42,663 nucleotides of DNA from Streptococcus agalactiae ATCC 13813 (GCF_000186445.1 NZ_GL636070.1:2021527-2064189), one strand, 5' to 3'; shown: positions 6,832 through 15,885, counted from the stretch's first letter. Numbers and translations are program-made. Notes: a model not told the origin generated them from the sequence alone.

Positions 6832-7278
6832 TTAGATAAGTCCTGAGATATCAAGTACTTCTGGTTGTTGTGCAGCATGTGTATGCTCACCGCCAACAAA
6901 TACTTTCAATTTCATACCTTGTGCACGTCCAAGAGTGTTATGTGGAAGCATGCCTTTAACTGATTTTTCAATCAAACGAACAGCATTTTTAGAACGAAGT
7001 TCACCTGCTGAGATTTGTTTCAAACCACCTGGATACATTGAGTGAGTGTAGTAGATTTTATCTGATGCTTTTTTACCAGTTAATTTAACTTTTTCAGCAT
7101 TGATAACAATCACAAAGTCACCTGTATCAGTGTGTGGTGTGAAAGTTGGTTTGTTTTTTCCGCGAAGTACGCTAGCAACTACTGCAGAAAGACGTCCAAG
7201 AGGTACATCTGTTGCGTCAACAACGTACCATTTGCGTTCAACTTGGCCTGGTTTAGCCATGAAAGTTGTTTTGTTCAT
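6832..7278 (-). CDS. rplM: 50S ribosomal protein L13
   Basis: L13 (uL13) is an early-assembling 50S protein. The frame is open further upstream to 7377, but the true start is [12 protein letters not shown] at 7278, giving 148 residues, the family length, with AGGAG in front. The upstream extension is the mRNA leader read by accident. Motifs [30 protein letters not shown] and [10 protein letters not shown] are typical. First gene of the rplM-rpsI operon, driven by the promoter at about 7400 and probably autoregulated through its leader. Confidence 0.97.
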   Translation of the reverse strand: MNKTTFMAKPGQVERKWYVVDATDVPLGRLSAVVASVLRGKNKPTFTPHTDTGDFVIVINAEKVKLTGKKASDKIYYTHSMYPGGLKQISAGELRSKNAVRLIEKSVKGMLPHNTLGRAQGMKLKVFVGGEHTHAAQQPEVLDISGLI

Positions 7279-7289
7279 GATTTCTCCTA

Positions 7290-7382
7290 TACGAATTCGT
7301 TTTTGTTTACAGGTGTGGATGTTCCGGTCCACGAGAGTATTTGAAAGGTTCCGGGGCCTTACAAATGGGGTAAACAATACCG
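7290..7382 (-). promoter_or_regulatory. L13 leader (ribosomal protein autoregulatory RNA)
   Basis: The roughly 100-base leader of rplM contains GGCCCCGGAACC, CTCGTGGACCGGAACATCC and a stretch of complementary G/C-rich blocks, in agreement with the L13 leader known from low-GC Gram-positives, which L13 is thought to bind to shut down its own operon. GGACCGGAACATCC can pair internally (GGAC/GTCC type stem around 7319-7336 and GGAACC/GGTTCC around 7350). The assignment is from memory of the family and position. Confidence 0.6.
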
Positions 7383-7388
7383 CTTATA

Positions 7389-7418
7389 ATCATATCAAAA
7401 TAAGGTAGCATTCGTCAA
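7389..7418 (-). promoter_or_regulatory. Promoter of rplM-rpsI
   Basis: TTGACG at 7418-7413, an 18-base spacer and TATGAT at 7394-7389 on the minus strand form a strong sigma-A promoter. Transcription would start near 7382, giving a leader of about 100 bases that contains the L13 regulatory fold. Confidence 0.75.
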
Positions 7419-7436
7419 GTTATTTCTTTTATTTTA

Positions 7437-7622
7437 TCAATTTTCATCCCAAAATAAATCATCTACAGTTTTATTCAAAGCTTGACACAATTTAATCGCT
7501 TAATTATAGTCTCCTTTTTCAATGGCGGCTATTGTCTGACATGATACACCGACCTTTTCAGCTAGAGACTGTTGTAATAAATCCATACTAGCTCTAGCTG
7601 TCTTTAAGCGTAAATTTTTCAT
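7437..7622 (-). pseudogene. Small XRE-family regulator broken by an in-frame stop
   Basis: From an ATG at 7622 the frame reads MKNLRLKTARASMDLLQQ, then LAEKVGVSCQTIAAIEKGDYN, then a TAA at 7502-7500, then AIKLCQALNKTVDDLFWDEN and a stop. Without the internal stop this is a complete regulator of about 60 residues of the type ending in DDLFW that pairs with a small membrane gene. One base change (such as TTA to TAA) explains the break. It follows a second broken gene by four bases, so the pair decayed together. Confidence 0.75.
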
Positions 7623-7626
7623 ATTA

Positions 7627-8057
7627 CTATCTGTCCTTATACTTATGGTAGTACACTGAAATTCCCATAGCTATCAATGATATTCCTATAACTGCTAAAA
7701 TTGCATCATCTCCCCTTGAAAAATAAGTAGCAATATCAACCTTCCTAGTAAAAGCATCAATAAAATAGTTATTCCTATGAGGGCAAATGCGCCAGCAACA
7801 AAAACATTTTCCAAAAACTTTCATCAACAAACGGAGAGACGCTTTTTAGATTAGAAGTCGTAACAAAATAGAAATACCACTAAATAAAGTTAATATTATT
7901 ATAAAATCAGGTGACACACTCCCCCTTATTAGCTTTCCAAAAACACTTTCAAGCCATGAGATAAAAACCATCGTCTAAAAACATTTTTGATAACTTTGTA
8001 AAACCAATTGTTGTTGTCGTTCATCATATTGAGGATAGTTCTTATTTTATTTTTCAT
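7627..8057 (-). pseudogene. Decayed small membrane protein gene with frameshifts
   Basis: An ATG at 8057 with AGGAGACCT in front begins MKNKIRTILNMMNDNNNWFY and runs to a stop after FLSHGLKVFLES. Protein-like sequence then continues in other frames: SPDFIIILTLFSGISILLRLL, FVAGAFALIGITILLMLLLG and finally ILAVIGISLIAMGISVYYHK up to the stop at 7627. These look like membrane segments of one original protein split by several frameshifts. It is the first gene of a two-gene unit with the broken HTH regulator, a pairing common in Firmicutes. I cannot name the family. Confidence 0.6.
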
Positions 8058-8100
8058 AATAGGTCTCCTACTATTTTATAGTTTCATAGCATCATATAAA

Positions 8101-8120
8101 ATACATTTTATAAAATGTAT
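8101..8120. promoter_or_regulatory. 20-bp perfect palindrome upstream of the decayed HTH unit
   Basis: ATACATTTTA followed directly by TAAAATGTAT is a perfect dyad about 45 bases before the ATG at 8057. It has the size and place of an operator for the small XRE regulator encoded by the same unit. It has survived although both genes are broken. Confidence 0.55.
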
Positions 8121-8159
8121 ACTAAAAGAACATAACGTACTGTTATGCCCTTTGATTTG

Positions 8160-9020
8160 TTATCGGTTTTCTTCCCCTAAAGAGAATAGAGCTAAAGCAC
8201 CTGAGCCCACATGAGCTGAAATGACTGGCCCTAATGGACGAATAATAACTTCTTCAATACGCTCATCTGCTAATAACTGTTCTTTCATAACTTGAGCTGA
8301 ATCTTTCTCTCCACTATAGGCAATAATTAAAGTGCTATAAGATAGTGTTTTTGTTGCCTGAGTCACAATCTCTTTAATACCTTTTTTACGGCCCCTTGTC
8401 TTGGCAAATGGTACTAATTTACCCTCACTATCTAACTTAAGTAATGGTTTAATCTTAGCAACACTTCCAATGATAGCTGCACCTTTTGATAAGCGACCAC
8501 TACGCATTAAATGGTTGAGATCGTCAACTAAAAAGTATGTGTTTAATTTAGGGAGAAGTGATTCAATTTTTTGTTTCACTTCTTCTAAAGACTTACCTTC
8601 TTGTCGCTCTTTAGTTGCTAACATTGCTAAGACACCCTCACCACATGAAGCTGCCATTGTATCCACAATCTCAATTTGAGCATCAGGATATTTGTCTAAG
8701 ACCATCTCACGCGCAATAGTTGCACTCTGGTAAGTTCCTGATAAATGTGAAGATAGCGCTAAATATAACAAGGAATGGTCATTTTCTGCATAGGTTGAAA
8801 AAACTTCTTCAAACTGACCAACGTTAATTTGGCTTGTTGTAGGCTTTGCTCCCTCTTGCATACGCTCCAACAAGAAGTCACTAGTAATTTTTTCGTCTCC
8901 GACTGTCTCATAAGTCTTTCCATCAAGTTCAATGGTTAAACCTATAATATCGACATTGTGCTCTTGAGCCCACTTTTCATCTAAATCCGATGTCGAATCC
9001 GTTAGTATTTTAAAAGTCAT
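8160..9020 (-). CDS. DegV-family fatty-acid-binding protein (FakB-like)
   Basis: DegV proteins bind a fatty acid; several act as FakB, handing it to the kinase FakA for phosphorylation and phospholipid synthesis. The 286-residue protein has the usual length and motifs: FKILTDSTSDLDEK at the start, KPTTSQINVGQF near residue 60, SSHLSGTYQSA near 90, MAASCGEG near 125, MRSGRLSKGAAIIGS near 170 and a C-terminal HVGSGALALF with the conserved glycine pair. It stands alone, with its own promoter before it and the decayed HTH unit after it. Whether it is a true FakB cannot be decided from sequence alone. Confidence 0.9.
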   Translation of the reverse strand: MTFKILTDSTSDLDEKWAQEHNVDIIGLTIELDGKTYETVGDEKITSDFLLERMQEGAKPTTSQINVGQFEEVFSTYAENDHSLLYLALSSHLSGTYQSATIAREMVLDKYPDAQIEIVDTMAASCGEGVLAMLATKERQEGKSLEEVKQKIESLLPKLNTYFLVDDLNHLMRSGRLSKGAAIIGSVAKIKPLLKLDSEGKLVPFAKTRGRKKGIKEIVTQATKTLSYSTLIIAYSGEKDSAQVMKEQLLADERIEEVIIRPLGPVISAHVGSGALALFSLGEENR

Positions 9021-9068
9021 TGTTACCTCAATCTATTATTTTTATTTGATAATCAAAGTAGTTCCAAT

Positions 9069-9077
9069 ATTATATCA
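9069..9077 (-). promoter_or_regulatory. Extended -10 promoter of the DegV gene
   Basis: TGA-TATAAT on the minus strand (hexamer 9074-9069) lies about 49 bases before the start of the DegV gene, within the 92-base gap after yacP. No convincing -35 is seen. Confidence 0.5.
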
Positions 9078-9112
9078 AAAAAATTGTTGGCTGGCTAATA
9101 AAGTGTTAGGTT

Positions 9113-9631
9113 TTACATACCATCTAAAAAATCCTTGAGTTTTCCTAGTTGTTCATCATTCCACGGCCTTAACTTTGGCGTACTCAAATCGATTTGACTG
9201 GACATCTTATCCAAATCTGATTTTACTGTCGCTACACGCTGTTCCAATTCTCTAGCCGAGACACGTAAAGCACCCTGAGAAAATATAGTCCATTGTTCAT
9301 TTAAATCACTGGTAGCAACGGAGACTAAATTTAACACAGATTGATTAAGTTCTGCCGCTGCTCGTTCAATATAGCTATCCGCAGTTTCGTCCTCCTCAGT
9401 AAAGATAACGGATATTTTGTATTGGTCATAACGTTGACGTACACCAGGAACATACTGGGCATCAAATACACAAATAATATCAATGTGTTCGAAATGTGCG
9501 TAATGATTTAGCTTGCTAAGTAATACTTCCCTTGCTTCTTCTAAACGATTGCTTTTAAAAAGCTGTCGAGTATCTTTCCAAAAAGCAATCATATTGTAGC
9601 CATCAACGAGTAAGATAGAATGTTTTTTCAT
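9113..9631 (-). CDS. yacP: YacP-type NYN-domain endoribonuclease (Rae1-like)
   Basis: The 172-residue protein is a NYN/PIN-like nuclease; the Bacillus homologue Rae1 cuts mRNA in the ribosomal A site. Conserved acidic residues are visible in LLVDGYNMIAFW (residues 7 to 18), ICVFDAQYV (about 53) and EEDETADSYIER (about 80), followed by VATSDLNEQW. Its start overlaps the end of rlmB by four bases (ATGA), a translational coupling seen in many Firmicutes. Length and context are normal. Confidence 0.88.
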   Translation of the reverse strand: MKKHSILLVDGYNMIAFWKDTRQLFKSNRLEEAREVLLSKLNHYAHFEHIDIICVFDAQYVPGVRQRYDQYKISVIFTEEDETADSYIERAAAELNQSVLNLVSVATSDLNEQWTIFSQGALRVSARELEQRVATVKSDLDKMSSQIDLSTPKLRPWNDEQLGKLKDFLDGM

Positions 9632-10377
9632 AGGCGGTTTCTAAATACTTCATACATCAAAATAGCCGCTGCGACACTGGCATTTAAACTCTGAACATGA
9701 CCATTCATAGGAATTGTAATCATTTCATCTACTTGCTTTTTGATATTATGAGAAATACCTTTTCCTTCATTACCAATAACTAGGGCTAATTTACCTTTGG
9801 TATTCCACTTATGCGATGGTGTCCCATTCATATCAGTACCAAATATCCAGAAGTCCTTATCTTTTAAAGTATCCAAAGTTTGACTGAGATTAGTTACCCT
9901 TGCGATAGGAACATGTTCAACAGCTCCTGTAGATGTCTTTGAAACCACTGGGGTCACTCCAACAGAACGATGTTTGGGGATGATAATACCTGTTACATTG
10001 GTTGCATCAGCTGTGCGTAGAATAGAACCTAGGTTATGAGGGTCGGTCAGACCATCAAGGATTAAAATTAGAGGATTTTCTTCATTCTCTGCCTTTGTCA
10101 TTATCTCTGATAAATCCGCATAGGCAAATTCCGAAACTTTTAGAACGAATCCTTGGTGAACTCCACCATTTGTCATGTCTGATAAGGTTTTTTTAGGAGT
10201 CCAGGAAATGGATACTTTTTTTTCAGTCGCTAGTGCTTTGACTTTATCAACGTTCTTTCCTCTTAAGTCATCTTGTAAGTATAATTTATTACCAGTATTA
10301 GCTCTTAAACTCTCTGTCACAGCATGTAAGCCATAGACAAGGTCACTTGATTCTTCTTTAAATTGTTTATCTTTCAT
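9628..10377 (-). CDS. rlmB: 23S rRNA 2'-O-methyltransferase RlmB (SpoU family)
   Basis: RlmB methylates the ribose of G2251 in the 23S peptidyl-transferase loop. The protein has an N-terminal substrate-binding domain (VYGLHAVTESLRAN) and a SpoU domain with LILDGLTDPHNLGSILRTAD, IGNEGKGIS and SLNASVAAAILMYEVF, the knotted SAM-binding motifs. The second ATG (10377, 249 residues) is preferred to the one at 10383: a TGA-TATAAT promoter ends at 10384, putting the expected first transcribed base at 10377, and there is no ribosome-binding site. Co-transcribed with yacP. Confidence 0.92.
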   Translation of the reverse strand: MKDKQFKEESSDLVYGLHAVTESLRANTGNKLYLQDDLRGKNVDKVKALATEKKVSISWTPKKTLSDMTNGGVHQGFVLKVSEFAYADLSEIMTKAENEENPLILILDGLTDPHNLGSILRTADATNVTGIIIPKHRSVGVTPVVSKTSTGAVEHVPIARVTNLSQTLDTLKDKDFWIFGTDMNGTPSHKWNTKGKLALVIGNEGKGISHNIKKQVDEMITIPMNGHVQSLNASVAAAILMYEVFRNRL

Positions 10378-10383
10378 AGTCAT

Positions 10384-10407
10384 ATTATATCATGAATGCT
10401 ATAGCAT
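10384..10407 (-). promoter_or_regulatory. Extended -10 promoter abutting the rlmB start, with a palindrome in the spacer
   Basis: The minus-strand hexamer TATAAT occupies 10389-10384 with TGA in front, and the annotated ATGs lie at 10383 and 10377. The 12-base palindrome ATGCTATAGCAT (10396-10407) lies just upstream, where a -35 or a regulator would sit. The arrangement predicts a leaderless message. Confidence 0.6.
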
Positions 10408-10455
10408 AAAGCTTTTTATAGCAATATTTTACCAACAAATCCTAATGTCTCTATA

Positions 10456-10483
10456 AAAAAGAGAGGATATAGCCTCTCTTTTT
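10456..10483. terminator. Terminator of the pnp-cysE-cysS-mrnC operon
   Basis: AAAAAGAGAGG and CCTCTCTTTTT form an 11-base stem around ATATAG, three bases beyond the mrnC stop, with T-runs on both strands. It separates the upstream operon from rlmB-yacP. Confidence 0.85.
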
Positions 10484-10485
10484 GT

Positions 10486-10872
10486 TTATTTTTCAATGGT
10501 TTCAATACACCACTGTATTAGAGTTTCCAAGCGCTTTATCTGACCAGTCATATCCAAGTACCCCATAAGAGCCTCAAAACCTGTAGACATGCGATAGGTA
10601 ATAATATCAGCATTTTTAGCTTTTGTATGACTATTCGCATTACGTCCTCGTTTATAAATTAACTGCTCTTCATCAGTTAAAATATTTTCTTCTAACATGG
10701 TATTAATTAACAATGCTTGGGCATTAGCAGAAACATATTGCGTTGCTTTCCGATGTAACTGATTAGGTTTGGTAAAACCCTGCATAATTAAATGGCGTCG
10801 GATATACAAAGAATAAACTGCATCTCCTTCAAAAGCTAAAGCAATACCATTAATCAAACGAACATCAATCAC
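10486..10872 (-). CDS. mrnC: Mini-ribonuclease III
   Basis: MrnC is the catalytic domain of RNase III without the RNA-binding domain; in Bacillus it matures 23S rRNA ends. The 128-residue protein carries NGIALAFEGDAVYSLYIRRHL, the altered RNase III signature with the catalytic acidic pair (E and D in FEGDAVY), and later RGRNANSHTKAKNADIITYRMSTGFEAL, with the second catalytic glutamate. It overlaps cysS by eight bases, the classical cysS-mrnC pairing. Confidence 0.93.
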   Translation of the reverse strand: MIDVRLINGIALAFEGDAVYSLYIRRHLIMQGFTKPNQLHRKATQYVSANAQALLINTMLEENILTDEEQLIYKRGRNANSHTKAKNADIITYRMSTGFEALMGYLDMTGQIKRLETLIQWCIETIEK

Positions 10873-12208
10873 GAGTCCACCTCACGCCATCCTTAGTATC
10901 TAACAATTTAATTCCTTGTTTTGCTAATTCATCTCTAATACGATCAGCAGTTGCAAAATCACGATTAGCTCGTGCTTCTTGGCGTTGTTCTATTAAAGAT
11001 TCAATATCAGCATCAAGAACTTCCTCTTGGAATACAATACCAAAAATTTCTAATAATTCAGCAAGGGTTTCCTTAACTTTTGAAGTATAGTGTCCTGAGT
11101 TAATCCATTTTGCCATTTCAAAGATAACAGTAATACCGTTTGCTGTATTAAAATCATCATCCATCGCTTCTTGAAATGCTTTCACAAATTGCTCTAATTC
11201 TTCATCATTAGCATTCTCTTGGATTGGTAAATTGAAAGTATTTTTTAAATATTTAAGGTTAACTTCCGCATCATGAACGGCCTTTTCAGTGAAATTTACG
11301 GGTTTACGATACTGTTGTGTCGCTAAGAAAAAACGTATTACTTGTCCGTCAACGCTCTTCAACATATCGTGAACAGTAATAAAGTTACCAAGAGATTTAG
11401 ACATTTTCTCGTTATCAACGTTAACAAAACCATTATGCATCCAGTAATTTGCAAAGGTCTTACCTGTTTTAGCTTCAGATTGTGCAATCTCATTCGTGTG
11501 ATGTGGAAATTCTAAATCAGCTCCTCCACCATGGATATCAATAGTATCACCAAGGATCTCAGTTGCCATAACAGAACATTCAATATGCCACCCTGGGCGC
11601 CCTTTCCCCCAAGGACTTTCCCATGAGACTTCCCCAGATTTAGCTGATTTCCAAAGTGCAAAATCTAAAGGATTCTCTTTAATCTCTCCTTCACCATCAA
11701 CACGACCACTTGCACCAATCTCTAAATCTTCCAAAGTTTTATTGGCTAATTTTGCATAATGATGTGATTTACTTACTCTAAAATAAACATCTCCATTAGC
11801 TTCATAGGCAAATTCCTTATCAACTAAAACTTTAACAAAATCAATAATCTCATCCATATAGTCAATAACTCGAGGATTTTTTGTAGCAGGTTTGACACCT
11901 AATGCAGCAACATCTTCCATAAATGCTGAAATAAACTTATCTGAAAAGGATTTTGTATCCATACCTGCTTCAGCTGCACCTTTTATAATTTTATCATCAA
12001 CATCAGTAAAGTTAGAAATATAATTGACTTGGTAACCACAATACTCAAAATAACGACGAATAGTATCAAAAGCTACTACACTGCGGGCATTCCCGATATG
12101 TATATAGTTATAAACCGTTGGCCCACAGACGTACATGTTGACTTTACCTTCATTGAGAGGTATAAAATCTTGTAAACTGCGAGTCATAGTGTCGTAAATT
12201 TTTATCAT
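10865..12208 (-). CDS. cysS: Cysteinyl-tRNA synthetase
   Basis: CysS charges tRNA-Cys. The 447-residue protein is full length, with zinc ligand CGPTVYNYIHIGNARS (CGPT cysteine and HIGH-like HIGN) near residue 28, GWHIECSVMA (second zinc cysteine) near 205, GGADLEFPHHTNEIAQ near 230 and KMSKSLGNF near 268. It lies in the pnp operon between a small membrane gene, which it overlaps by four bases, and mrnC. Confidence 0.98.
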   Translation of the reverse strand: MIKIYDTMTRSLQDFIPLNEGKVNMYVCGPTVYNYIHIGNARSVVAFDTIRRYFEYCGYQVNYISNFTDVDDKIIKGAAEAGMDTKSFSDKFISAFMEDVAALGVKPATKNPRVIDYMDEIIDFVKVLVDKEFAYEANGDVYFRVSKSHHYAKLANKTLEDLEIGASGRVDGEGEIKENPLDFALWKSAKSGEVSWESPWGKGRPGWHIECSVMATEILGDTIDIHGGGADLEFPHHTNEIAQSEAKTGKTFANYWMHNGFVNVDNEKMSKSLGNFITVHDMLKSVDGQVIRFFLATQQYRKPVNFTEKAVHDAEVNLKYLKNTFNLPIQENANDEELEQFVKAFQEAMDDDFNTANGITVIFEMAKWINSGHYTSKVKETLAELLEIFGIVFQEEVLDADIESLIEQRQEARANRDFATADRIRDELAKQGIKLLDTKDGVRWTRD

Positions 12209-12387
12209 GGTTTTTCCTTTTTCTGTTTTTGATAAGCTTTATACAAACGAACAACATACATTAAAACAAAAGCAGCCCAAATAATTCCTAAGAGAGGGTT
12301 ACCTTGTGCAAACTTTAAATAGCTTAAACAAGCTGCTGCTAGTATACCTAAGATTGATAATATTTGAGTTGTTACATAATCCTTCAC
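12205..12387 (-). CDS. Small membrane protein of 60 residues
   Basis: I cannot assign a function. The protein has two predicted membrane helices (ILSILGILAAACLSYL at about 10 to 25 and LLGIIWAAFVLMYVVRLY at about 33 to 50) and a lysine-rich C-terminus (KAYQKQKKEKP), so the tail is probably cytosolic. It overlaps the cysS start by four bases and begins ten bases after cysE with GGAGG in front, which supports translation as part of the operon. Confidence 0.7.
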   Translation of the reverse strand: MKDYVTTQILSILGILAAACLSYLKFAQGNPLLGIIWAAFVLMYVVRLYKAYQKQKKEKP

Positions 12388-12396
12388 AAATACCTC

Positions 12397-12993
12397 CTAA
12401 AGTTTGGACGAATAATAACTTTCTTCTCGATCATGTTCAATACTTCGGATTTGAAGATCATCCTTTTGACCATGGACACGGACAACTTTAGCTGGAACAC
12501 CAACTACTGTTACGTCTGCTGGCACATCTGCAAGGACAACTGCTGCAGCACCAACTTTAGCATTTTCTCCAACCTCAATTGGACCGATGATTTGAGAATG
12601 TGCTGAAATTAGCGCACCTTTACGTATGGTTGGGTGTCGTTTGCCTTTGTCTTTACCTGTGCCACCCAATGTAACCCCATGGTATAGCATAGCACCTTTC
12701 TCTACAATAGCAGTTTCTCCAATGACCAATCCTGAACCGTGGTCAATAAAAACCCCTTCCGAAATCGTCGCTCCGGGATGAATTTCAATTTGTGTCCAGA
12801 AACGCCAAAATTGACTGTGCATACGTGCTAACAATTTAAAATTATGATTCCATAAAAAATGAGATAGCCTATGAGCTGCAAGAGCTTTTATTCCTGGATA
12901 AGTTAAAATAACTTCTAGAGAACTACGAGCAGCTGGATCTTGTTCTTTGACAATAGCTATACTTTCTTTCCACCACCCCATAGTTATCCTCAA
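12397..12993 (-). CDS. cysE: Serine O-acetyltransferase
   Basis: CysE makes O-acetylserine from serine and acetyl-CoA, the first committed step of cysteine synthesis. The 198-residue protein is the short Firmicute form: an N-terminal helical part with YPGIKALAAHRLSHFLW, then left-handed beta-helix hexapeptide repeats including IHPGATISEG, IDHGSGLVIGETA, YHGVTLGGTGKDKGKRHP and VGAAAVVLADVPADVTVVGVPAKVV. The catalytic His and Asp lie in IDHGSG and its partner HP. It overlaps the preceding gene by four bases. Confidence 0.96.
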   Translation of the reverse strand: MRITMGWWKESIAIVKEQDPAARSSLEVILTYPGIKALAAHRLSHFLWNHNFKLLARMHSQFWRFWTQIEIHPGATISEGVFIDHGSGLVIGETAIVEKGAMLYHGVTLGGTGKDKGKRHPTIRKGALISAHSQIIGPIEVGENAKVGAAAVVLADVPADVTVVGVPAKVVRVHGQKDDLQIRSIEHDREESYYSSKL

Positions 12994-13742
12994 TCGTTTT
13001 CTACATCAGACCAATCAACTAAAACTTGTTGTTCATCAAATGGATTGATGGCTACTCCAAAGGTATCATCAATCTCATTTTCTCCATTACGCGGTTTATA
13101 AATATCGTCAATCGTCCAGGCTAAAATTACTCCTTGTGCTTTCCTAAAAGCACCACCAAAATCATTATGGTTATACCATTTTTCAAAACTTAAAAGGTTT
13201 GAGAATACTGGAACATAACTTTTTCCTTCGGGGGTAGACATTGTAGGGAAAAGACGGTCAAAACTACCTTCTTCACGTGGATGGACAAAGGCAGGTACCA
13301 AGTAGGTTTTATCCATGATATCGGCAACAATGTTATCTTCATTTAACAACTGATTTAAGATTGTGGTGTAATTGTTCATAAATTGCACCATATCTTCACA
13401 GTAGAAAATAGTCGAGTTCCCAAAATCGCCTTCTTTTTTTAAATTATAGACCAATCCTGCTAAGCCATGTGAAATAGCTTCATCAAGAACGTCTAAACTA
13501 CGACGACTCTCCCAAAACATATCTCGAGCACTTTCTTGCTCCTCTTTGAAATGATTAAGATCAGTAATATCCGTAAAAACAGGAACAACTTCTTGACCAT
13601 CTACTTGAATAGCATAGGGTTCCTTGCTTGCCCAAACCGTAGAGTGGTGCAAGGCATTCACAAGACCTATGCTATCTAAAAAATTATCCGGTGCATTGAT
13701 AAAAGCACGCAATCTAATGTCTAACTCGTTTGTACTTGTCAT
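12990..13742 (-). CDS. SseB-like family protein
   Basis: The 250-residue protein resembles the SseB N-terminal domain family. Visible pieces include VDGQEVVPVFTDITDLNHFKEEQ, typical of the family's VFTS/VFTD turn, and a second similar block with YVPVFSNLLSFEKWYNHND, so it may hold two related domains. It is soluble and acidic (ends WSDVEND), with no catalytic motif I can name. It sits one base after pnp and overlaps cysE by four bases. The biochemical role is unknown; enhanced-serine-sensitivity genes gave the family its name, which fits the cysE neighbour but proves nothing. Confidence 0.7.
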   Translation of the reverse strand: MTSTNELDIRLRAFINAPDNFLDSIGLVNALHHSTVWASKEPYAIQVDGQEVVPVFTDITDLNHFKEEQESARDMFWESRRSLDVLDEAISHGLAGLVYNLKKEGDFGNSTIFYCEDMVQFMNNYTTILNQLLNEDNIVADIMDKTYLVPAFVHPREEGSFDRLFPTMSTPEGKSYVPVFSNLLSFEKWYNHNDFGGAFRKAQGVILAWTIDDIYKPRNGENEIDDTFGVAINPFDEQQVLVDWSDVEND

Positions 13743-13743
13743 A

Positions 13744-15885
13744 TTAAGATTCCTTTTTAGGATTGTCAGCTTTTGGAGGACGTGGTAATAATGCTTTCAT
13801 AGAGGCATCAACTCGCCCTTTATCATCAATTTTGATGACTTTCACATCAACTTCTTCACCAATTTCAAGAACATCAGCTACATTTGCTGTACGTGTCCAT
13901 GCAATTTCTGAAATATGTACCAATGCATCTGTTTTATCAAAGAGGTTGACAAAGGCACCGAATTTCTCGATACGAACTACTTTAGCATGGTAAACTTCTC
14001 CCACTTTTGCTTCACGTACTAAACTTGCAATAATGTCTTTCGTACGATCAATGGCAGCCTGATCACTAGAGAAGATAGATACATTTCCTTCTTCATCAAT
14101 ATCAATCTTAACACCTGTTTCAGCGATGATTTTATCGATAGTTTCGCCACCTTTACCGATGACAACTTTAATCTTATCAACATCGATTTTTATCATATCA
14201 ATCTTAGGTGCCGTTGGTGCTAATTGTGGACGTGGCTCTGCGATGGCTCCATGAAGGACATCAAGAATTTCAAAGCGTGCTTTTTTAGCTTGCGCAAGAG
14301 CTTCTTCCAAAATCTGAGGGGTAATACCTTCAATTTTAATATCCATTTGAAGTGCCGTAATCCCTTCACGTGTACCCGCAACCTTAAAGTCCATATCGCC
14401 AAAATGGTCTTCTAATCCTTGAATATCAGTAAGGACTGTGTAGTTTGTTCCATCTGATATGAGCCCCATGGCAATACCAGCAACCGGAGCTTTTATAGGC
14501 ACACCACCTGCCATAAGAGCAAGCGTTCCAGCACATATAGAAGCCTGAGATGATGAACCGTTTGATTCCAGAACTTCTGCAACTAGTCGGATAGCATACG
14601 GAAACTCCTCCAAGCTTGGAAGGACTTGTTCTAATGCACGCTCTCCTAAAGCACCGTGACCAATTTCACGACGCCCTGCAGCTCCATAACGTCCCGTCTC
14701 ACCAACTGAATATTGTGGGAAGTTATAGTGGTGCATAAAGCGTTTCTTATACTCTGGTGTTAGCCCATCAATGATTTGTGCTTCACCCATAGGTGCTAAC
14801 GTTAATACTGATAATGCTTGGGTTTGTCCTCGTGTAAAGAGACCTGATCCATGAACTTGTGGTAAAAAATCAATCTCTGCGTCTAATGGACGAATCTCAT
14901 CCACACGACGTCCATCAGGACGAACCTTATCTTCTGTAATGAGGCGACGAACTTCTGCATGTTCCATTTGTTCTAAAATTTCAGCAACATCACGCATAAT
15001 GCGATCATATTCTTCATGTTCAGCGTAACGCGCCTCATATTCACCTATAACTACTTCTTTAACTGCTTCTGTAGCTGCTTCTCTAGCCTTTTTCTCTTCA
15101 ACTTGTACTGCAGCCTGTAAAGCTATGTTATGAGTAGCAATAATTTCTGCTTGAAGTTCTGGATCAACTTGAAGAAGTTCTACCTCGGCTTTTTCTTTAC
15201 CAATAGCAGTAACAATCTCTTCTTGGAAGGCGATTAATTCACAGACAGCCTCATGTCCTTTAAGAAGAGCCTCTAGCATGATTTCTTCTGAAAGTTCTTT
15301 CGCTCCAGATTCAACCATGTTAATCGCTTCTTTAGTACCTGCAACCGTTAATTCTAACGCAGAAGCCTCTTGTTCTTGTGCTGTCGGATTAATAATAAAA
15401 TTACCATCAACATAAGCAACTTGAACTCCAGCAATTGGCCCATTGAAAGGAATATCGGAAATCGATAATGCTAATGATGAACCAAACATAGCAGCCATTG
15501 GTGCGCTAGCATTTTCATCAAATGAAAGAACAGTATTGATGACCTGTACTTCGTTACGAAATCCCTCAGCAAACATCGGACGGATTGGTCTATCAATAAG
15601 ACGTGCTGTTAAGGTAGCATCCGTACTTGGACGCCCTTCACGTTTGTTAAAGCCACCCGGAAATTTCCCAGCAGCATACATTTTTTCTTCGTAATTGACT
15701 TGAAGTGGGAAAAAATCACCTGTTGACATTTTCTTAGACATAACTGCTGCTGTGAGTACAGTAGAATCTCCATAACGAACGACAACTGATCCATTTGCTT
15801 GTTTAGCCACTTGCCCAGTTTCAACAACTAATTTTTTACCAGCAAAAATCATTTCAAAGACTTGTTTTGACATATTATTCTCCAT
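13744..15885 (-). CDS. pnp: Polyribonucleotide nucleotidyltransferase (PNPase)
   Basis: PNPase degrades RNA 3' to 5' with phosphate, a main exonuclease of the degradosome. The 713-residue protein has two RNase PH domains (first with [14 protein letters not shown], second with [15 protein letters not shown] and [11 protein letters not shown]), a KH domain ([17 protein letters not shown] at about 565) and an S1 domain ([19 protein letters not shown] at about 625). Start at ATG with GGAGAAT before it; MSKQVF three codons later is an alternative. First gene of the operon. Confidence 0.98.
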   Translation of the reverse strand: MENNMSKQVFEMIFAGKKLVVETGQVAKQANGSVVVRYGDSTVLTAAVMSKKMSTGDFFPLQVNYEEKMYAAGKFPGGFNKREGRPSTDATLTARLIDRPIRPMFAEGFRNEVQVINTVLSFDENASAPMAAMFGSSLALSISDIPFNGPIAGVQVAYVDGNFIINPTAQEQEASALELTVAGTKEAINMVESGAKELSEEIMLEALLKGHEAVCELIAFQEEIVTAIGKEKAEVELLQVDPELQAEIIATHNIALQAAVQVEEKKAREAATEAVKEVVIGEYEARYAEHEEYDRIMRDVAEILEQMEHAEVRRLITEDKVRPDGRRVDEIRPLDAEIDFLPQVHGSGLFTRGQTQALSVLTLAPMGEAQIIDGLTPEYKKRFMHHYNFPQYSVGETGRYGAAGRREIGHGALGERALEQVLPSLEEFPYAIRLVAEVLESNGSSSQASICAGTLALMAGGVPIKAPVAGIAMGLISDGTNYTVLTDIQGLEDHFGDMDFKVAGTREGITALQMDIKIEGITPQILEEALAQAKKARFEILDVLHGAIAEPRPQLAPTAPKIDMIKIDVDKIKVVIGKGGETIDKIIAETGVKIDIDEEGNVSIFSSDQAAIDRTKDIIASLVREAKVGEVYHAKVVRIEKFGAFVNLFDKTDALVHISEIAWTRTANVADVLEIGEEVDVKVIKIDDKGRVDASMKALLPRPPKADNPKKES

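Noticed and set aside
7279..7377. N-terminal extension of rplM with 33 extra residues
   Set aside because: The conserved L13 start is [12 protein letters not shown] with a ribosome site directly in front; the extra sequence is the mRNA leader.
8008..8214. Plus-strand frame of 68 codons opposite the decayed membrane gene
   Set aside because: Hydrophobic by AT-rich composition only, no ribosome site, runs into the degV end and overlaps a better-supported pseudogene.
12306..12606. Plus-strand frames opposite cysE and the small membrane gene
   Set aside because: They mirror conserved minus-strand genes and have no ribosome sites.
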